Source: Microbispora sp. H11081
GTDB lineage: Bacteria; Actinomycetota; Actinomycetes; Streptosporangiales; Streptosporangiaceae
DNA: 64,000 nt
Direction of reading: 5' to 3'
Assembly (NCBI RefSeq): GCF_012999535.1
Contig: NZ_JABBWV010000004.1
Coordinates: 124,001-188,000, forward strand
Part shown: in pieces, positions 61,019 through 64,000 of the stretch
Layout of the letters: the number at the start of each line of letters is the position of its first letter
Numbering within the stretch: position 1 is the first letter of the stretch
The notes under the pieces: generated by a model
Databases searched by the model: none
Told to the model about the DNA's origin: nothing
What the model saw: the letters and a program-made list of their open reading frames with translations, nothing else
Made by a program: the position numbers and the translations under genes

Positions 61019-62518
61019 TCAGCCGCCGCGTTCGCCGTACCAGCCGGCGAGCTTGCCGCGGCGGCTCACGGCGCGGAGGCGGCGTTCGACCGTCTCGCGC
61101 TGGGCGGCGGTGGTGACGACGAGAAGCTGGTCGCCCGCGAGCAGCCGGGTCGTCTGCGCGGGCACGAACGACTGCCCGTCCCGTACGACGAGCGTGACCA
61201 TGGCGTTCGCGGGCAGCCGGAGCTCGAAGATCTCCACGCCGTGCATGAGCGAACCGGGCGGGATGCGCACCTGCAGCAGGTCGGCGTTCAGCTCGCCAAG
61301 CGGCGCGGCCTCCACGTCGAGGTCGCGCGCCTCGCCATCCGCCGCCAGGCCGAGCCGCCTGGCGAGCCACGGCAGCGTGGGCCCCTGCAGGATCGTGAAC
61401 ACGATGACGATGATGAAGACGTCGTTGAACAGGCCCTTCGCCCCCGGCAGGCCGGCCGCCCAGGGGATCGCGGCCAGCACGATGGGCACCGCGCCGCGCA
61501 GCCCGGCCCACGACAGGAACACCTGCTCGCGCCACGACAGCGAACCGAGGCGCAGCAGCCGGGCGACCGCCGCGGACGCCAGCACGGACGCCGGCCGGGC
61601 GAGCAGGACCAGCAGCAGGCCCGACACCAGGGCGGGAACGAGCACACTGGGCAGTTCGCGCGGGTCCGCGAGCATGCCGAGCATGACGAACAGCCCGATC
61701 TGGGCGAGCCAGGCGGCGCCCTCCGCGAATCCGCGGGTGGCGGCGCGGTGGGGGAGCCGGGCGTTGCCCAGGACCAGCGTCGTCAGGTAGACCGCGAGGA
61801 ACCCGCTGCCGTGCAGCAGCGTCGCCCCGCTGTAGGTGACGAACGCCAGCGCCAGCACCGCGATCGGGTAGAGGCCGGAGGCGGGCAGCGCGACCCGGCG
61901 CAGCGCGTACACCCCCGCGGGGCCCACGGCGAGACCGACGGCCGCGCCGATGAGTAGTTCGACGGTGGTGTCCAGCAGGACGCCCGGCAGCGAGAGCGTC
62001 AGCGACGGGCCCGCGCTCAGCATGATCACGAGGATGACGGTCGGGGCGTCGTTGAAGCCCGACTCGGCCTCCAGGATCCCGGCGAGCCGGGGCGGCAACG
62101 GCAGCCGTCTCAGCACGGAGAACACGGCGGCGGCGTCCGTCGACGCCAGGAACGCGCCGAGGAGCAGCGCCATCCGCCAGTCCATGCCGAGCAGGACGGA
62201 GACCGTCACCGCGAGCACGACGACGCTGACCGCGATTCCGACCGTGGCGAGCACGAGCGCGGTCGGCACCGCGCTGCGTACGTGGTTCCAGTTGGTGGTG
62301 AGACCACCCTCGGCGAGGATCACGGCGAGGGCGACCATGCCGAGTTGCTGCGCCGTCTGGGCGTTGTCGAAGTTGATGCCGACGATGCCGCCCTCACCGA
62401 GCAGCAGGCCGAGACCGAGATAGAGGAGCAGCGAGGGAAGGCCGGTGCGATGCGCGATCCGTACGGACGCGATGGCCGCGATGACGACGACGGCGGACAG
62501 GAGCAGCCAGACGTTCAG
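61019..62518 (-). CDS. CPA1-type K+/H+ (or Na+/H+) antiporter with TrkA-C domain
   Basis: About 499 aa. Some 12 membrane helices with the ion-binding region (TDAAAVFSVLRR, ESGFNDAPTVIL) and WAGLRGAVPIVLA, then a cytosolic TrkA_C/RCK_C regulatory domain near the C-terminus. This layout matches NhaP2/CvrA. No ATG, GTG or TTG exists between the upstream in-frame stop and the first helix. CTG 62518 has GAGAGGAG nine bases upstream and restores the first two helices (VWLLLSAVVVIAAIASVR, SLLLYLGLGLLLGEGG). The next ATG, 62338, would delete them. Confidence 0.85.
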   Translation of the reverse strand: MNVWLLLSAVVVIAAIASVRIAHRTGLPSLLLYLGLGLLLGEGGIVGINFDNAQTAQQLGMVALAVILAEGGLTTNWNHVRSAVPTALVLATVGIAVSVVVLAVTVSVLLGMDWRMALLLGAFLASTDAAAVFSVLRRLPLPPRLAGILEAESGFNDAPTVILVIMLSAGPSLTLSLPGVLLDTTVELLIGAAVGLAVGPAGVYALRRVALPASGLYPIAVLALAFVTYSGATLLHGSGFLAVYLTTLVLGNARLPHRAATRGFAEGAAWLAQIGLFVMLGMLADPRELPSVLVPALVSGLLLVLLARPASVLASAAVARLLRLGSLSWREQVFLSWAGLRGAVPIVLAAIPWAAGLPGAKGLFNDVFIIVIVFTILQGPTLPWLARRLGLAADGEARDLDVEAAPLGELNADLLQVRIPPGSLMHGVEIFELRLPANAMVTLVVRDGQSFVPAQTTRLLAGDQLLVVTTAAQRETVERRLRAVSRRGKLAGWYGERGG

Positions 62519-62557
62519 ACCTACCCGCTCCTCTCGCCGTCCCTTACAGCAATCTTG

Positions 62558-63133
62558 TCACAGGTGCACCAACCGGACTATTCCGCTCGGGAGGGCGGCG
62601 AAGCGCACACGCTGGTCGTGCGGCTCGGCCGGCACCCCCTCCACCAGTTCGCCCTCGTGCAGGAGCGCCACCGTCGGCACGTTCGGCCCGACGCGGGCGA
62701 GCGCCCGGTCGTAGAACCCGCCGCCGCGGCCGAGTCGCACACCGGTCACCCTGTCCACCGCCAGGGCGGGTGTGATGACCAGCGCGGCGGTGCGGATCGC
62801 GTCGACACCGCGCCGGACGTCCACGGGCTCCATGATCCCGTAGGGGCCTGGCGCGAGCGAGTCCGGGCCGTCGTACACCGCCCAGTCGAGGTCGCCGTCC
62901 GGGCGCTGGACCGGCAGGATCACCGTCGCGCCGTGCTTCCACAGCGCCAGGATCAGCCCCTGCGTGGACGGCTCGGTGCCCGTCGACCAGTAGCAGGCCA
63001 CCAGGCCGGCCATCTGCACCCACGGCTGGTCGAGAAGCGACTCGCGGATGGACGCCGACGACTCGCGCAGCGTCCTGGCGTCGAGTTCCGACCGGTCGCG
63101 CAGGATACGGCGACGCAGGTTCATCTTGTCCAA
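62558..63133 (-). CDS. 5-formyltetrahydrofolate cyclo-ligase
   Basis: 191 aa. Family motifs NLRRRILRDR (nucleotide contact), ACYWSTGTEP, and the C-terminal GVRLGRGGGFYDRAL ATP-binding loop. It converts 5-formyl-THF to 5,10-methenyl-THF. TTG 63133 is preferred (GGAG six bases upstream); ATG 63124 is too far from it. Divergent from galU with only 24 bp between the starts, so promoters overlap. Confidence 0.92.
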   Translation of the reverse strand: MDKMNLRRRILRDRSELDARTLRESSASIRESLLDQPWVQMAGLVACYWSTGTEPSTQGLILALWKHGATVILPVQRPDGDLDWAVYDGPDSLAPGPYGIMEPVDVRRGVDAIRTAALVITPALAVDRVTGVRLGRGGGFYDRALARVGPNVPTVALLHEGELVEGVPAEPHDQRVRFAALPSGIVRLVHL

Positions 63134-63157
63134 AGACTGCTCCGTTAGTGTCTACTC

Positions 63158-64000
63158 ATGGCTGACTTCGATCCCGTGACCAAAGCCGTCGTGCCCGCCG
63201 CGGGTCTCGGCACCCGCTTCCTTCCCGCGACGAAGGCGACCCCCAAGGAGATGCTGCCCATCGTCGACAAGCCGGCCATCCAGTACGTGGTGGAGGAGGC
63301 CGTCTCCGCCGGGCTGCTGGACGTCCTCATGGTGACCGGACGCAACAAGCGCTCGATCGAGGACCACTTCGACGTAGCGTACGAGCTTGAGGACGCTCTT
63401 CGCGCCAAGGGCGACGAGGAGCGGCTCAGCCAGGTGAAGGAGCCCGTCGACCTCGCCACCATGCACTACGTGCGGCAGGGGGAGCCCAAGGGACTCGGCC
63501 ACGCCGTCCTGTGCGCCAAGCAGCACGTCGGCGAGGAGCCGTTCGCCTGCCTGCTCGGTGACGACATCATCGACCCGCGCGACGCGCTGCTCAAGCGCAT
63601 GATCGAAGTGCGCGGGACCTACGGCGGCAGCGTCGTCGCGCTGATGGAGGTGCCGCGCGAGCACGTCTCCCTGTACGGCGCCGCCGCCATCCAGCCCACC
63701 GACGAGGACGACGTCGTCCGCGTCACCGACCTCGTGGAGAAGCCCCCGGCCGACGAGGCGCCCTCCAACTGGGCCATCATCGGCCGTTACGTGATCGACC
63801 CGGCCGTGTTCGGCGTGCTGGAGCGGACCCCGCCCGGGCGCGGCGGCGAGATCCAGCTCACCGACGCCCTGCGTACGCTCGCCTCGGCGAGCCCGGAGGA
63901 GGGCGGCCCGGTGCACGGCGTGCTGTTCCGCGGCCGTCGCTACGACACCGGCAACAAGCTGGAGTATCTGCAGACCGTGGTGCAGTTCGCCGCGAACCGG
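63158..64000 (+). CDS. galU: UTP-glucose-1-phosphate uridylyltransferase, 3' end outside window
   Basis: 281 codons visible of about 300. Nucleotidyltransferase motif VVPAAGLGTRFLPATKATPKEM, EPKGLGHAVLCA, LGDDIID (metal-binding Asp) and VEKPPADEAPSNWAIIGRY. It makes UDP-glucose for glycan, trehalose and galactose metabolism. The frame is open at the right edge. ATG 63158. Confidence 0.95.
   Translation, partial: MADFDPVTKAVVPAAGLGTRFLPATKATPKEMLPIVDKPAIQYVVEEAVSAGLLDVLMVTGRNKRSIEDHFDVAYELEDALRAKGDEERLSQVKEPVDLATMHYVRQGEPKGLGHAVLCAKQHVGEEPFACLLGDDIIDPRDALLKRMIEVRGTYGGSVVALMEVPREHVSLYGAAAIQPTDEDDVVRVTDLVEKPPADEAPSNWAIIGRYVIDPAVFGVLERTPPGRGGEIQLTDALRTLASASPEEGGPVHGVLFRGRRYDTGNKLEYLQTVVQFAANR

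Overview
The window is high-GC DNA (about 70% in the backbone) with actinomycete hallmarks: GTG/TTG starts, many 4-bp GTGA overlaps, SARP-type regulators, a pSAM2-like RepSA remnant, an F420/LLM oxidoreductase remnant and a decaprenyl-phosphate-type UbiA enzyme. A filamentous actinomycete, possibly of the Streptosporangiaceae type, is the best guess. The genus cannot be fixed from the sequence alone.

Layout. 1-3.2 kb: alpha-glucosidase (partial), an MFS sugar-type transporter and a divergent TetR repressor with clear operators. 3.2-4.4 kb: a secreted proline-rich protein. 4.6-18.8 kb: a coherent locus for polyprenyl-phosphate-linked glycan or lipid chemistry. It holds four related membrane-anchored GT2 glycosyltransferases, an LPG-synthase-TM (flippase-like) protein, two VanJ-like membrane phosphatases of the EEP fold, a class III aminotransferase, a sugar-nucleotide-type epimerase and a UbiA transferase. 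Two SARP regulators are embedded in it, and the divergent promoter at about 8.0-8.13 kb carries a mirrored pair of SARP-like boxes. 19.4-21.3 kb: a secreted GH10-CBM13 xylanase with repeated GAAA-N-TTTC palindromes upstream.

21.8-33.1 kb is a recombination-scarred accessory region: a lipoprotein, a third VanJ-like gene plus its decayed duplicate, two full paralogues of a nuclease-Schlafen-group-3 helicase fusion (with a shared leader palindrome), the tail of a third copy fused to a DUF499 ATPase remnant, and the RepSA and integrase remnants of an integrative conjugative element.

33.86-56.85 kb is a genomic island bounded by a 47-bp direct repeat that is the 3' part of tRNA-Arg(CCT). It carries a molybdenum-hydroxylase catabolic cassette (CoxM/S/L-like subunits, XdhC, MocA-like and CoxG-like accessory proteins), a beta-hydroxyacid dehydrogenase, a DHDPS-family lyase, a complete polyamine-type ABC importer and an XRE-cupin regulator. 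It also holds several broken insertion sequences (including an IS4-like element with an 11-bp target duplication) and a lower-GC segment with a CHAT protease opposite a DUF6338 membrane protein and a newly noted 51-aa partner.

57-64 kb returns to backbone: a membrane-anchored protein, a VanY-like carboxypeptidase with coiled coil, a SAF/CpaB-like protein, MTA phosphorylase, a FmdB-type zinc ribbon protein, a K+/H+-type antiporter, 5-formyl-THF cyclo-ligase and the start of galU. Functional statements rest on motif recognition in translated sequence; no database search was possible.
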